A stretch of DNA of 64,000 bases from the NCBI RefSeq assembly GCF_000428985.1, contig NZ_AUAZ01000015.1:49280-113279 (forward strand). The letters are read 5' to 3'. Positions 25,393 through 34,121 of this stretch are shown here, one piece after another (the first letter of the stretch is position 1; each line of letters begins with the position of its first letter). The notes beneath the pieces are model-generated. The model searched no databases. It was given only the letters and a program-made list of their open reading frames with translations, and was not told the origin of the DNA. The stretch is from Marinobacterium litorale DSM 23545. GTDB taxonomy: Bacteria; Pseudomonadota; Gammaproteobacteria; Pseudomonadales; Balneatricaceae. The translations under genes were made by a program, and so were the position numbers.

Positions 25393-26778
25393 ATGACCCA
25401 AACCCGACTGGTCTGGCTGCGTAACGACCTGCGCATCACCGATAACCCGGCATTGCAGCACGCCTGTCGCGACAGGGCCCCGGTGGTGGCTGTCGTGACA
25501 CTGGTTCCACAAAGCTGGCAGGAGCATGGTGAAGCGCCGGCCAGAATGGCCCTGTGGCGGGATCAGCTGCGAGCGGTTGCAGATACGCTTGAGCAGCGGA
25601 ACATCCCCCTCAAAGTGGTCAATGCCGGGCACTTTAAGCACTGTGCCGCACGGTTGCTCGAGTTGGCTCAAGCGCTGAATGCCGATGAGATCAGTTTTAA
25701 CTATGAGTACCCGCTCAACGAGCGCCTGCGCGACCAAGCCGTCTGTGAGGCTTTCGAAGGCGTGGGTCTGAGCGCCCGCGCCTTCCATGGCGAACTGGTG
25801 ATTCCACCCGGTCAGGTGTTGACCGGTCAGGGCGGGCCTTACAAAGTCTATACGCCTTTCAGCCGTGCCTGGCTTAAACGGTTGTCCGATTTCGACGAAC
25901 CGGTATTGCCACCGCCGGCAAAAATGGAGCCGCAGGCGCAGGCCAGTGACCCTTTACCTGATGATCTGGATTACCGTCCGTTGAGTTATCGCGATGACCT
26001 TTGGCCTGTGGGTGAGGTCGCGGTCAGTGAGCGACTGCAACGGTTTGTGTGTGAGTCGGAGCCCGACTACCACCGTCTGCGAGATTTCCCTGCCCGATCA
26101 GCCACGTCTGCTCTGTCTCCCTACCTGACCATCGGGGCGCTATCGCCGCGTCAGTGTATGGCCGCACTCAGAGCCGAAACAGGGCAGCGTGACTGGCGCG
26201 AGTCGGCCTGGCTGAACGAGTTAATCTGGCGCGAGTTTTACCGGCATCTGCTGGTGGCTTTTCCGGGCCTGTCGAAACATGAGTCGTTCCGGCCCGAGAT
26301 CGAAGCCCGTATTCAGTGGCACCCTAACGACGCAGCGTTTGCAGCCTGGTGCCGGGGCGAAACCGGTTTTCCCATCGTTGATGCAGCCATGAAACAGCTG
26401 CTCGAAACCGGCTGGATGCACAATCGGCTGCGTATGGTGGTGGCGTCGTTTTTAACCAAACTGCTTAGGGTGGACTGGCGGCGCGGTGCCGATTTTTTCA
26501 TGCAGCATTTGATCGATGGGGATTTTGCGTCCAACGCCGGTGGCTGGCAGTGGAGTGCATCGGTGGGCGCGGATGCCGCACCCTACTTCCGCATTTTCAA
26601 CCCCCAGGCTCAGGGCGAGAAGTTTGATCCGGAGGGTGAGTTCGTCAGTCGCTGGTTGCCCGAGCTGTCACAGGTCCCGGCTGGCAAGAAACGTCAGTTG
26701 CCTGGCGCTGGAGGCCGGGCTCCGATTATCGACTACCGGCAGTCGCGCCAGGCGGCGCTGGACGACTACAACCGGTGA
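25393..26778 (+). CDS. phrB: Deoxyribodipyrimidine (CPD) photolyase
   Basis: 461 residues, class I photolyase length. N-terminal antenna domain (RLVWLRNDLRITDNPAL), C-terminal FAD domain with ELIWREFYRHLL, GWMHNRLRMVVASFLTK, DGDFASNAGGWQWSASVGADAAPYFRIFNP and WLPEL. The tryptophans for photoreduction are in this segment. Repairs cyclobutane pyrimidine dimers using light. Its place downstream of rpoE-chrR matches the ChrR regulon, where phrA is a known target. Confidence 0.96.
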   Translation: MTQTRLVWLRNDLRITDNPALQHACRDRAPVVAVVTLVPQSWQEHGEAPARMALWRDQLRAVADTLEQRNIPLKVVNAGHFKHCAARLLELAQALNADEISFNYEYPLNERLRDQAVCEAFEGVGLSARAFHGELVIPPGQVLTGQGGPYKVYTPFSRAWLKRLSDFDEPVLPPPAKMEPQAQASDPLPDDLDYRPLSYRDDLWPVGEVAVSERLQRFVCESEPDYHRLRDFPARSATSALSPYLTIGALSPRQCMAALRAETGQRDWRESAWLNELIWREFYRHLLVAFPGLSKHESFRPEIEARIQWHPNDAAFAAWCRGETGFPIVDAAMKQLLETGWMHNRLRMVVASFLTKLLRVDWRRGADFFMQHLIDGDFASNAGGWQWSASVGADAAPYFRIFNPQAQGEKFDPEGEFVSRWLPELSQVPAGKKRQLPGAGGRAPIIDYRQSRQAALDDYNR

Positions 26779-26834
26779 ATTCATCGACATTTCCGGTTAC
26801 CATCTAAGCCGTTTTGCAGAGATGGGAGCGGACT

Positions 26835-27449
26835 TTGTCAGAGTTGTACCGGGTACCCCTCGAGGTGTTCGAGCGCGAAATCGAGGTGAAGAAAAGCCGC
26901 TTTATCGCCACCGCCATGCCGGTCGCCAGTGAAAGTGAAATGCGTCGTTTTATAGAATCCCAGCGGCTGCGTTTTCCGGGTGCTAACCATCACTGCTCCG
27001 CTTACATCATCGGCAGTCCCTTTCATCCCAGAGCCGCAGGCAGTGACGATGATGGTGAGCCGTCAGGCACGGCAGGAAAGCCCATGCTGAATGTGCTCAT
27101 GGGCCAGCAGATCGGTGATGTCTGCGTTGTCGTCACCCGCTTTTTCGGCGGAATCAAGCTGGGAGCAGGAGGCTTGGTGCGGGCCTATGGCGCTGCCGTA
27201 AAGGCGTTGGTGCCTGAATGGCCTCTGGCGGAGCGGGAGCCGATGGCGTCTTTGACGTTACGCTACCCTTACGACCAGCAGGGCTGGATCGACTCTCTGC
27301 TCAAGCGTTTCGAAGCGGATGTGAGCGGGAGTGATTACACGGAAGCCGTCACACAGCAGCTGACCCTGCCGCAGCGTAATCAGGAACTCTTTTGCCACGA
27401 GGTCGCCGAGCGAGCGCACCTGGGGGTCAGCTGTGAGGTTATGGACTGA
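26835..27449 (+). CDS. yigZ: YigZ/IMPACT family protein
   Basis: 204 residues from TTG 26835, which has GGGAG six bases upstream; no ATG is available in a sensible place. Family segments: EIEVKKSRFIATAMPV at the start, HCSAYIIG, DDDGEPSGTAGKPML and VTRFFGGIKLGAGGLVRAYG. The N-terminal domain has the ribosomal S5 fold; the yeast and mammalian relatives inhibit Gcn2, the bacterial role is unclear. Overlaps the next gene's ATG by one base. Confidence 0.92.
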   Translation: MSELYRVPLEVFEREIEVKKSRFIATAMPVASESEMRRFIESQRLRFPGANHHCSAYIIGSPFHPRAAGSDDDGEPSGTAGKPMLNVLMGQQIGDVCVVVTRFFGGIKLGAGGLVRAYGAAVKALVPEWPLAEREPMASLTLRYPYDQQGWIDSLLKRFEADVSGSDYTEAVTQQLTLPQRNQELFCHEVAERAHLGVSCEVMD

Positions 27450-28780
27450 TGAAACAACAGATCATGCAGTGGGATCAACTGCTGACGACCAAGCGTTATG
27501 GCCATGAACAGGGCGCTGAGGAGGTGGGACGCAGTCACTTCCACAAGGACCATGATCGCATCATCTTCTCCAGCGCCTTTCGCCGTTTGGGGCGTAAGAC
27601 CCAGGTACATCCCATGGCGCTCAATGATCATATCCATACCCGCCTGACCCACTCGATGGAGGTAGGGAGCCTTGGCCGCAGCCTGGGAATCCGGGTTGGG
27701 GAGTTGATTGCGGACCAGTTACCCCCCTGGGTCACCGCACATGATATCGGGATGATTGTGCAGTCCGCCTGTCTGGCCCACGATATCGGCAACCCGCCCT
27801 TTGGTCACGCGGGCGAATACGCGATTCGGGACTGGTTTCGTCGCCGCCGTGACGATGCGCGGTTTCAGTCCTTGAGTGGCGCCCAGCGCCGCGATCTGGA
27901 AACCTTTGAGGGCAATGCGCAGGGCTTTCGGGTTGTGACGCGAATCGAAAATAACCTGTTTGACGGTGGTTTACGCCTGACCTACCCGACATTGGGAACG
28001 CTGCTTAAATATCCCTGGACCGCGGAGCGTGGCGGTAAGAAAGGCAAGTTCAGCTGTTTCCTCACGGAAGTGGAAATTCTGAATGCGCTGGGTCGAGATC
28101 TGGGTCTGATCCCGCAGGGAGAAAACAGCTGGTGCCGTCATCCGCTGGCGTTCCTGATGGAGGCTGCCGATGATATCTGCTACGCCATTCTGGATCTTGA
28201 AGACGCCATCGAGCTGCACCTGCTGAGTTTTGAGGAGGTCAAACCGATTCTTCTGCAGCTGTGTGGCGATCTGGAGTTCGATGATGCCATCTTTGCCACC
28301 CAGGCCTCTTCCCGGCGCAAAATCTCGGCGTTGCGTGGCAAGGCGATGGAAAACATGGTCAACTCGGTCGTTCAGGCGTTTATGAATAATCTGCCCTTGA
28401 TTATGCAGGGAGAGTATAAAGGAGAGCTGCTCGCCGATGGTGATCCCATGGTCCGAGACGGCATAGCCCGGGCCAAACAGCTGGCTCGGGAGCGGGTGTT
28501 CCCGGACACCCGGAAGGCCGAACTGGAGGTGGGAGCTTACACCACCCTGGGTGTGTTGCTGAATGCCTTTATCGAGGCGGTCTGGGAGGTTAATACACTG
28601 CCCCCGGAGGATCTCGGTTATCGCAGCCAGAAAATCATGAATTTGATGGGAATTCATGCCCCGGAACCGGATCTATCCCTATATGATTGTTACATCCGTG
28701 CCCTGGATTTTATCGGGGGGATGACCGATCACTACGCGAACTACCTGGCGCGACAGATTGGTGGCGGAATCGCTGTCTGA
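27449..28780 (+). CDS. dgt: Deoxyguanosinetriphosphate triphosphohydrolase-like protein
   Basis: 443 residues. HD-domain signatures: RRLGRKTQVHP, RLTHSMEVGSLGRS with the first metal histidine, and SACLAHDIGNPPFGHAGE with the HD pair; later DDICYAILDLEDAIEL supplies the aspartate. The family cleaves dNTPs to nucleoside plus triphosphate and tunes dNTP pools. Translationally linked to yigZ. The internal insertion and length match the type found in Pseudomonas-like genomes more than E. coli Dgt. Confidence 0.93.
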   Translation: MKQQIMQWDQLLTTKRYGHEQGAEEVGRSHFHKDHDRIIFSSAFRRLGRKTQVHPMALNDHIHTRLTHSMEVGSLGRSLGIRVGELIADQLPPWVTAHDIGMIVQSACLAHDIGNPPFGHAGEYAIRDWFRRRRDDARFQSLSGAQRRDLETFEGNAQGFRVVTRIENNLFDGGLRLTYPTLGTLLKYPWTAERGGKKGKFSCFLTEVEILNALGRDLGLIPQGENSWCRHPLAFLMEAADDICYAILDLEDAIELHLLSFEEVKPILLQLCGDLEFDDAIFATQASSRRKISALRGKAMENMVNSVVQAFMNNLPLIMQGEYKGELLADGDPMVRDGIARAKQLARERVFPDTRKAELEVGAYTTLGVLLNAFIEAVWEVNTLPPEDLGYRSQKIMNLMGIHAPEPDLSLYDCYIRALDFIGGMTDHYANYLARQIGGGIAV

Positions 28781-28806
28781 AATTTGCAACAAAAGAGGTA
28801 TAATCG

Positions 28807-29181
28807 ATGGCGTCTTTGCAGGATCAGTTGGGCAAACTGGTGTACTCAACCGAGAAAGGGCGCCTCTGTCCTGAGTGCGGTGAGGAGTTGTCAGCCTGCA
28901 TCTGTGACGAGCTGGCTGATCAGGCCCGTTTGAAACAGCTTGATGGCATTGTGCGGATTCGCCGCGAAACAGCGGGCCGCAAGGGTAAAGGGGTCACGAC
29001 TATCAGTGGCGTGCCGTTGCCCGAGAAGGAGATGAAAGCCCTGCTCAAGCGTTTGAAACAGCGCTGTGGCACTGGCGGTGCGCTAAAAGCCGATACGCTG
29101 GAGATTCAGGGGGATCATCGAGATCAGATCAAGGCGTTGCTGGAATCCGAAGGGTTCAAGGTCAAGCTGGCCGGAGGCTGA
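28807..29181 (+). CDS. yciH: SUI1/YciH family translation factor-like protein
   Basis: 124 residues. Zinc-ribbon-like CPECGEELSACIC near the N-terminus, then the eIF1/SUI1 core: VRIRRETAGRKGKGVTTI and LKKRLKQRCGTGGALKAD-type region with EIQGDHRDQIKALLESEGF. Bacterial YciH can influence start-codon discrimination in vitro. Follows dgt by 26 bp. Confidence 0.93.
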   Translation: MASLQDQLGKLVYSTEKGRLCPECGEELSACICDELADQARLKQLDGIVRIRRETAGRKGKGVTTISGVPLPEKEMKALLKRLKQRCGTGGALKADTLEIQGDHRDQIKALLESEGFKVKLAGG

Positions 29182-29193
29182 CGTCAAAAAATC

Positions 29194-29214
29194 TGTCACA
29201 CCTGATGTGTGACA
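29194..29214. promoter_or_regulatory. Perfect inverted repeat in leader of retropepsin gene
   Basis: TGTCACAC-CTGAT-GTGTGACA is an 8-bp perfect inverted repeat with a 5-base loop, 14 bases before the GTG start, ending at the AAGGAG ribosome site. It could be an operator or an mRNA hairpin controlling translation. No T run follows, so it is not a terminator. Confidence 0.5.
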
Positions 29215-29227
29215 AGGAGTGAACGGG

Positions 29228-29968
29228 GTGCGTAGCCTCATAGCATTGCTTCTTACAGTGGTTATTTTTCCCGCCTCGGCGGAAATTTTTCACTATATCG
29301 ATGACAAGGGCAGGAAAGTCTTTGTTAACCGGGAAAGTCAGATTCCACACAAGTACCGCAAGCAGGTTGAGGTACGTGAGGAGTCCCGTTCGCTCAACGG
29401 CCTCGAGCCCGGGCCGGAACTCGACCCCCGAATCAACCAGATTAAACGAGAGATCCATCGGTCACTTGAAGATATCGATGCGGCGCTCGCAGAACTGGAA
29501 ACGCCGGTGGAACTCACTGACAATCGGATAGTATTGCCCGTGACTGCGGTGTACGGCAACCGCAGTGTGGAAACCCGGATGCTGCTGGATACCGGTGCTT
29601 CGGGCACTGTCTTTCACCGGGACGCGTTGAAAAATCTTAATGGTGCCACCTATCGGGCCGGAGAAGCCCGCGTGGCCAGCGGCGACAAAATTCCCGTGGA
29701 TGCCATCAACCTGGACCGCATGGAGGTGGGCCCGTTCAAGGTGGAGTCGACCCGTGCCATGGTAATCGACCCGGTGGGACGATCGACTCACGATGGCCTG
29801 CTGGGCATGGATTTTCTGCGCCAGGTGGAATACCGCGTCGATTACGAACGCAGCGTCATGGTCTGGGAGCCGGATCGGTATGAAGAACTTCAGGCGGAGC
29901 GAGAGAAACTGCGGGCACAAGTGGAGCTTGAGGCTGAAGCGCTGATTGAGTCGCTATCCAAGCCATAA
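29228..29968 (+). CDS. Periplasmic retropepsin-like aspartic protease with DUF4124-like N-terminus
   Basis: 246 residues from GTG 29228, which has AAGGAG eight bases upstream (a GTG at 29219 overlaps that site). Signal peptide about 1-18 (cleavage after ASA), a DUF4124-type segment IFHYIDDKGRKVFVNRESQIP, a helical linker, and a retropepsin domain with LLDTGASGTVFHRD (catalytic D121) and HDGLLGMDFLRQ as the flap/second hydrophobic motif. A single DTGA motif means it must dimerise to be active. Target unknown. Confidence 0.88.
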   Translation: MRSLIALLLTVVIFPASAEIFHYIDDKGRKVFVNRESQIPHKYRKQVEVREESRSLNGLEPGPELDPRINQIKREIHRSLEDIDAALAELETPVELTDNRIVLPVTAVYGNRSVETRMLLDTGASGTVFHRDALKNLNGATYRAGEARVASGDKIPVDAINLDRMEVGPFKVESTRAMVIDPVGRSTHDGLLGMDFLRQVEYRVDYERSVMVWEPDRYEELQAEREKLRAQVELEAEALIESLSKP

Positions 29969-29982
29969 GGTCCGGCAAGAGT

Positions 29983-29998
29983 GGGGCGAGATCGCCCC
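29983..29998. terminator. GC-rich hairpin between convergent genes
   Basis: GGGGCG-AGAT-CGCCCC, a 6-bp perfect stem, lies between the stops of the retropepsin gene and the Nif11 gene. It lacks a T run on either strand, so it is at best a weak or rho-assisted end. Confidence 0.35.
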
Positions 29999-30008
29999 GC
30001 TCGTCAGA

Positions 30009-30227
30009 TCAGACGCGCAGCAGCGCCTTTGCCAGGCGCTCGGATAGCTGCTCTTCCGTAAACTGCGGCTCATTAGGCGGATAGAGTTCATCTTCCACGA
30101 AGTCAAAGCCGTTCTCACGCGCCAGCGCAAACAGCTCCTTCATCTTGACACAGGCTTTGAGCGACTCGCCCAGGCTCGTATCAGCTTTTGCCTTATCAGC
30201 GAATGCCTTGATATCGGCGACAGACAT
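30009..30227 (-). CDS. Nif11-domain small protein
   Basis: 72 residues: MSVADIKAFADKAKADTSL, then LKACVKMKELFALARENGFDFVEDEL is the Nif11 pattern (helical, ending GFDF). The C-terminal tail YPPNEPQFTEEQLSERL is acidic and has no double-glycine cleavage site or Cys/Ser/Thr-rich core, unlike Nif11-type peptide precursors. No lanthipeptide or radical-SAM enzyme and no nif gene is present in the window. Strong AAGGAGACC ribosome site. The 230 bp upstream hold no further gene that I can support. Confidence 0.85.
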   Translation of the reverse strand: MSVADIKAFADKAKADTSLGESLKACVKMKELFALARENGFDFVEDELYPPNEPQFTEEQLSERLAKALLRV

Positions 30228-30456
30228 AGCGGTCTCCTTATTGTGGCTAAGTAATGAGTTGCGCTATGCATGAGCAAAACTTGGACCAGCCACCGTTTTG
30301 CGAGAAAAACAGTCTATTTTTCTATATCTGCGCCTATTTTCTGTCTAATTTCAGAAAAATATCGCTATTCTATTTTGCGCACTCATCTGTCCGGATTCCA
30401 ACATTGGATTGAATGTCAGCTTTGGAACATCGTCTCTCGTCATCGAACCCGTGGCT

Positions 30457-31413
30457 TTAATCAAGCTGCTGTTCCGCAAGTTTCAAATCCAGTGTGGCTT
30501 TGAGTAACCGATAGAGCCGAATCGACGCGTCGATCTCCTCTTTGCGGTTGGTCAGACTCTCGATATTCAGCCCTAACGGCAAACCCAGAGGGACACAAGC
30601 TTCCAGAATCTGCTCGAGACTGTTCTGACAAACTCGGATCGATTCGGCCAGAGAATCTTCCGCATCCAGAATACGCCAGCGGGTGGCCGCCGGGATCGAG
30701 ATACCCAGCCACTGCATGAACTCCAGCGTTTTCGCACTGCCGCAGGGGGTAAAGGTCAGGACGATCCGACGGGGTGTGATCCCCTGCTCACGGCATAAAC
30801 GGGCGTAGCCGGCGAGTAGATCGATGGTCGCCTGGGGGTTGTAAACGGCCTGCGAGACAAAAAAATCAACGCCCTTGTGCTGCTTGTCCATCAGGCGTTC
30901 ATGTTCATTGCCTTTAAGTGCATGGCGCTCGGCAATGGTGACGCCGCCGAGATGGAAATCGCGGTGACTTTCGCCAATGGCCTGGTAAGCCTCAGGCAGC
31001 GAGAGGCGGATATCGCCGTCGGAGGAGGGACTGCCCACGAGCACCAGATTACGCAGCTCGAACTGGTTCCAGGCCTCTTCCAACCATTGTTCGAAATCGG
31101 AGCGGTCGCGCTGGGCCACGCTCTTGTAGGTAATGGTCTCCTTACCGGAGATATCCCCAATCAGGCGGGAGTACTCACGCGGGTCCCGTGTCTTTCGGAA
31201 CGGGAAGGGACGTGGTGTATCGATACGGGCGCTTTCGTCCTGAATGTCGTAGACGATGACACCGTCATATTCGAGGGTCGAGAGACGTGCCAGCAGCTTT
31301 TCAGCGATCTCGCGCATCTGCTCGTCGTCGGTGGACTCCCGGGGTGGTGTCGTGCCGATGAAGTAGACCCCACGGCTGGGGTCAGCAAATTTTTCACGCA
31401 AAATCTCTGACAT
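30457..31413 (-). CDS. Methylenetetrahydrofolate reductase (MetF)-like protein
   Basis: 318 residues from ATG 31413 (GGAAG eight bases before; the frame opens at 31461). TIM-barrel features of the MetF superfamily: YFIGTTPPRESTD at the first strand, VLVGSPSSDGD, LGGVTIAERH, DFFVSQAVYNP and LTFTPCGSAKTLEFMQWLGI. Several positions differ from canonical MetF, so a flavin-dependent folate-like oxidoreductase of unknown exact substrate is the safer call. Stands alone, divergent from the globin-coupled cyclase. Confidence 0.8.
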   Translation of the reverse strand: MSEILREKFADPSRGVYFIGTTPPRESTDDEQMREIAEKLLARLSTLEYDGVIVYDIQDESARIDTPRPFPFRKTRDPREYSRLIGDISGKETITYKSVAQRDRSDFEQWLEEAWNQFELRNLVLVGSPSSDGDIRLSLPEAYQAIGESHRDFHLGGVTIAERHALKGNEHERLMDKQHKGVDFFVSQAVYNPQATIDLLAGYARLCREQGITPRRIVLTFTPCGSAKTLEFMQWLGISIPAATRWRILDAEDSLAESIRVCQNSLEQILEACVPLGLPLGLNIESLTNRKEEIDASIRLYRLLKATLDLKLAEQQLD

Positions 31414-31564
31414 GGTGTGCTTCCGTCCATCACTGTTTGATAGTGGAACTAGTATAAACAAGAAAATGATTCATATCTTTTGGTTATATGATGAAATTTA
31501 ATGATCTGCAGGTGAAACCGGTTCATGTAGATGAGCGAGTTTCATGACAATAGGTCAAAAGCGC

Positions 31565-31596
31565 ACAAATGTTACCCCTTGGGTACATTTGTTTTT
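31565..31596 (+). terminator. Terminator-like hairpin upstream of globin-coupled cyclase
   Basis: ACAAATGTTACCC and GGGTACATTTGT pair (one bulged T) around a CTT loop and are followed by TTTTT. It lies 80 bases before the start of a plus-strand gene and 150 bases behind the start of a minus-strand gene, where no ordinary terminator is expected, so it may be a leader attenuator or an operator. Confidence 0.5.
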
Positions 31597-31675
31597 ATGC
31601 AGGCTGGCACTCCAGCGGCGATAGTGGTATACCCGAGTAATAAACTTGGGAATAGACCCAGGGGCGGAGAGCACT

Positions 31676-32773
31676 ATGAAGCAGACGGACCAGACACTGC
31701 TTGAACAGCTGCGTATTACCGAGTTTGAGATCGAGAACCGTCAGCATCTGTTCGCCATCGATAAGGAAGACATTGCTCTGATTGTAGAGTGCCAACCACT
31801 GGTCGAAGCGTCATTGGATCAGATTGTCGGGCAGTTTTATGATCATCAAACCAGTGTGCCCGAGATTGCTCTGCTGATCGGCGATGCCGATACGCTGGAA
31901 CGCCTTAAAAATGCACAACGTCGTTATATCACTGATCTGTTCAGCGGTGTTTATGATATCGATTATGTGAACAACCGGCTTCGAATCGGGCTGGTTCACA
32001 AGCGAATCGGGGTTGATACCAAACTCTACCTGTCCGCGGTTTACACCCTGAAAAGCCTCTTGAGCGAACTGCTGAGCCAGCGCATCACGGAACCGTCCAA
32101 GCGTGAAAAGACCTTGAAGGCGCTGGAGAAGGTCTTCATGTTTGATATCACGCTGGTGTTTGAAACCTATATTCGCAGCCTCCTGTCTGAAATAGAGACC
32201 TCGCGGGAAAAGTCAGAGGTGTACGCACGCTCGCTGGAGGAAAAAGTGCGTGAGCGAACCCGTCAGCTCGAAGAGATGGCGCGCACCGATCCCTTGACCG
32301 GGTTGCTCAGTGTTCGATTCCTCAATGAGACGCTGACCCGATACCTGCGCATAGCGGAGCGCCGTCTGGAAACGCTCTGCCTGGTTTATGTCGATATCAA
32401 TGACTTCAAGAACTTTAACGATACCCAGGGTCATCAGCGTGGTGATGAAGTATTACGGACGCTGGGTAGTGCTTTAAGGCAGGTCTCACGGGATGAGGAC
32501 GCCTGTTTTCGCTACGGGGGCGATGAATTTTGCATCATCCTTCCCGGCTGTCGGGAGAGGGAGGCGCGGGATATCTACGTCGATCGGTTGCATGCCGCTT
32601 TGGAGGACGCGGGCGAGTCATTGCGTCTCAGTGTCGGGGTCATCGAGACCGGTCAGGACGGCTACCTGACAGCGGACGCTCTGGTCGCCCAGGCCGATAA
32701 GGCGATGTACCGCCAGAAAGCCCGACACAAGGCAGGAATCTCCAATGTGTCGCCGCTTAAACCCCGCGATTGA
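31676..32773 (+). CDS. Globin-coupled diguanylate cyclase
   Basis: 365 residues from ATG 31676. N-terminal sensor globin (about 1-175) with proximal histidine H108 in GLVHKRIGVDTKLYL; a helical linker; GGDEF domain with intact GGDEF at 281-285 and an RxxD inhibitory site five residues ahead. Heme-bound O2 would control c-di-GMP synthesis, as in BpeGReg and DosC. Transcribed alone, convergent with mgtE (10 bp between stops). Confidence 0.94.
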   Translation: MKQTDQTLLEQLRITEFEIENRQHLFAIDKEDIALIVECQPLVEASLDQIVGQFYDHQTSVPEIALLIGDADTLERLKNAQRRYITDLFSGVYDIDYVNNRLRIGLVHKRIGVDTKLYLSAVYTLKSLLSELLSQRITEPSKREKTLKALEKVFMFDITLVFETYIRSLLSEIETSREKSEVYARSLEEKVRERTRQLEEMARTDPLTGLLSVRFLNETLTRYLRIAERRLETLCLVYVDINDFKNFNDTQGHQRGDEVLRTLGSALRQVSRDEDACFRYGGDEFCIILPGCREREARDIYVDRLHAALEDAGESLRLSVGVIETGQDGYLTADALVAQADKAMYRQKARHKAGISNVSPLKPRD

Positions 32774-32783
32774 ACAGGGACGT

Positions 32784-34121
32784 TTATAGAAGAAAGAGAG
32801 AGCCCAGCCCCAGAAACGCGACAAAGCCCACTACGTCAGTGACGGTGGTGAGTATCACGGAGCCGGACAGGGCGGGATCAATTTTCAGCTTCTGCAGCAG
32901 CACCGGAATCAGTACGCCCGACAGGGCCGCCACTGAGATATTCACGACAATCGCCAACGATATAACGATGCCGATACCGGGGCTTGAGAACCACCAGGCC
33001 GCCACGAAACCGATCACGATCGCCCAGAGCACACCGTTCAGGCCGCCGACGCTCAGTTCTTTGCGCAACAGGGGCATCATGTTGGCCGCCGTAATCTGTC
33101 CCAGAGCCAACCCCCGGATAATCAGCGTTAAGGTCTGGCTGCCGGCAATCCCGCCCATGGAGGCAACCACCGGCATCAGCACCGCCAGAGCGACCACCTG
33201 CTGCAGAGTACCCTCGAACAGGCCGATCGCCCAGGAGGCGAGAAACGCGGTGAGCAGGTTGATTCCCAGCCAGGTGGCACGGCGGCGCGAGCTGCGCATG
33301 ACCGGTGCGAACAGGTCCTCGTCTTCGTCCAGACCGGCGCTGGCCATCAGCTGTGCCTCGTAATGCTCATGCAGAAGCTCAAGGGCCAAGCCCTGGGTCA
33401 TGCGCCCCAGCAACAGACCATTGTCGTCCAGCACCGGTCGGGCCAGGGATTCGCCATGCTCGAACGCTTCGGTCGCCTCCCGCAGTGAAAGCGAGGCCGT
33501 AATCGGCTCCATCTCTTCGTGCATCAGTTCTACCAGAGACAGGTGGTCCGGCTGGCCGAACAGAGCATTGGTTTCGACGGCGCCGCGATAACGTCCGGTG
33601 CGGTCCACCAGCCAGAGATGCTGCGTGTACTCCGGCACCTCCCGGCGTAGCAGGCGTTCGGCATCGCGCACGCGGCTATTCTGGGGCAGGATTAGCAGGT
33701 CGTGATCCACGTAACGGCCGATGGCATCCTCACCGTACTGAGCTGAACGTTCATAGTGCTGACGTTGCTGCTCGTCCATTCGGGCCAACGCGATATCGAC
33801 CACGCTATCGGGCAGGGTTTCCGCCAGCTCGATGAGCGTTTCCGCATCCAGGTCGGAGATCAGTTGATCCAGCGATTTACTGTCGAACTCTTTAAGCAGA
33901 GTCGCCCGCGCTTCGGCGCGCATCTCGACCAGCACGTCCACGCGCTGCTCGACGGGCACCTGAGCCCAGCAGTCGGCGCGTGCTTCACGCGGCAAAGATT
34001 CAAGCAGCAGGGCGATCTGATCCGGCTCCAGGTCTTCGGAGACTTCCGCGTAGACCTCGGCGTCCAGCTCATCCTCGTTGCGGATCAGTTGTTCGATTCG
34101 TTGGCTTATCTCTTCACTCAT
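32784..34121 (-). CDS. mgtE: Magnesium transporter
   Basis: 445 residues, standard MgtE length. N-terminal superhelical domain with acidic Mg-sensing residues, two CBS domains (about 130-250), a connecting helix and five transmembrane segments with PVVASMGGIAGSQTLTLIIRGLALG and the pore-lining TTVTDVVGFVAFLG. Mg2+ channel gated by cytoplasmic Mg2+. Its ATG overlaps the stop of the DUF2238 gene, so the two are co-transcribed. Confidence 0.97.
   Translation of the reverse strand: MSEEISQRIEQLIRNEDELDAEVYAEVSEDLEPDQIALLLESLPREARADCWAQVPVEQRVDVLVEMRAEARATLLKEFDSKSLDQLISDLDAETLIELAETLPDSVVDIALARMDEQQRQHYERSAQYGEDAIGRYVDHDLLILPQNSRVRDAERLLRREVPEYTQHLWLVDRTGRYRGAVETNALFGQPDHLSLVELMHEEMEPITASLSLREATEAFEHGESLARPVLDDNGLLLGRMTQGLALELLHEHYEAQLMASAGLDEDEDLFAPVMRSSRRRATWLGINLLTAFLASWAIGLFEGTLQQVVALAVLMPVVASMGGIAGSQTLTLIIRGLALGQITAANMMPLLRKELSVGGLNGVLWAIVIGFVAAWWFSSPGIGIVISLAIVVNISVAALSGVLIPVLLQKLKIDPALSGSVILTTVTDVVGFVAFLGLGSLFLL

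Noticed and set aside
24529..25788. 419-codon frame antisense to DUF523-DUF1722 and phrB
   Set aside because: It crosses two well-supported genes and shows no recognisable domain.
30009..30227. RiPP natural-product precursor
   Set aside because: The Nif11 protein lacks a cleavage junction, a core peptide and neighbouring maturation enzymes.
30270..30503. 77-codon plus-strand frame in the gap after the Nif11 gene
   Set aside because: It overlaps the 3' end of the MetF-like gene, lacks a ribosome site and has a low-complexity composition.
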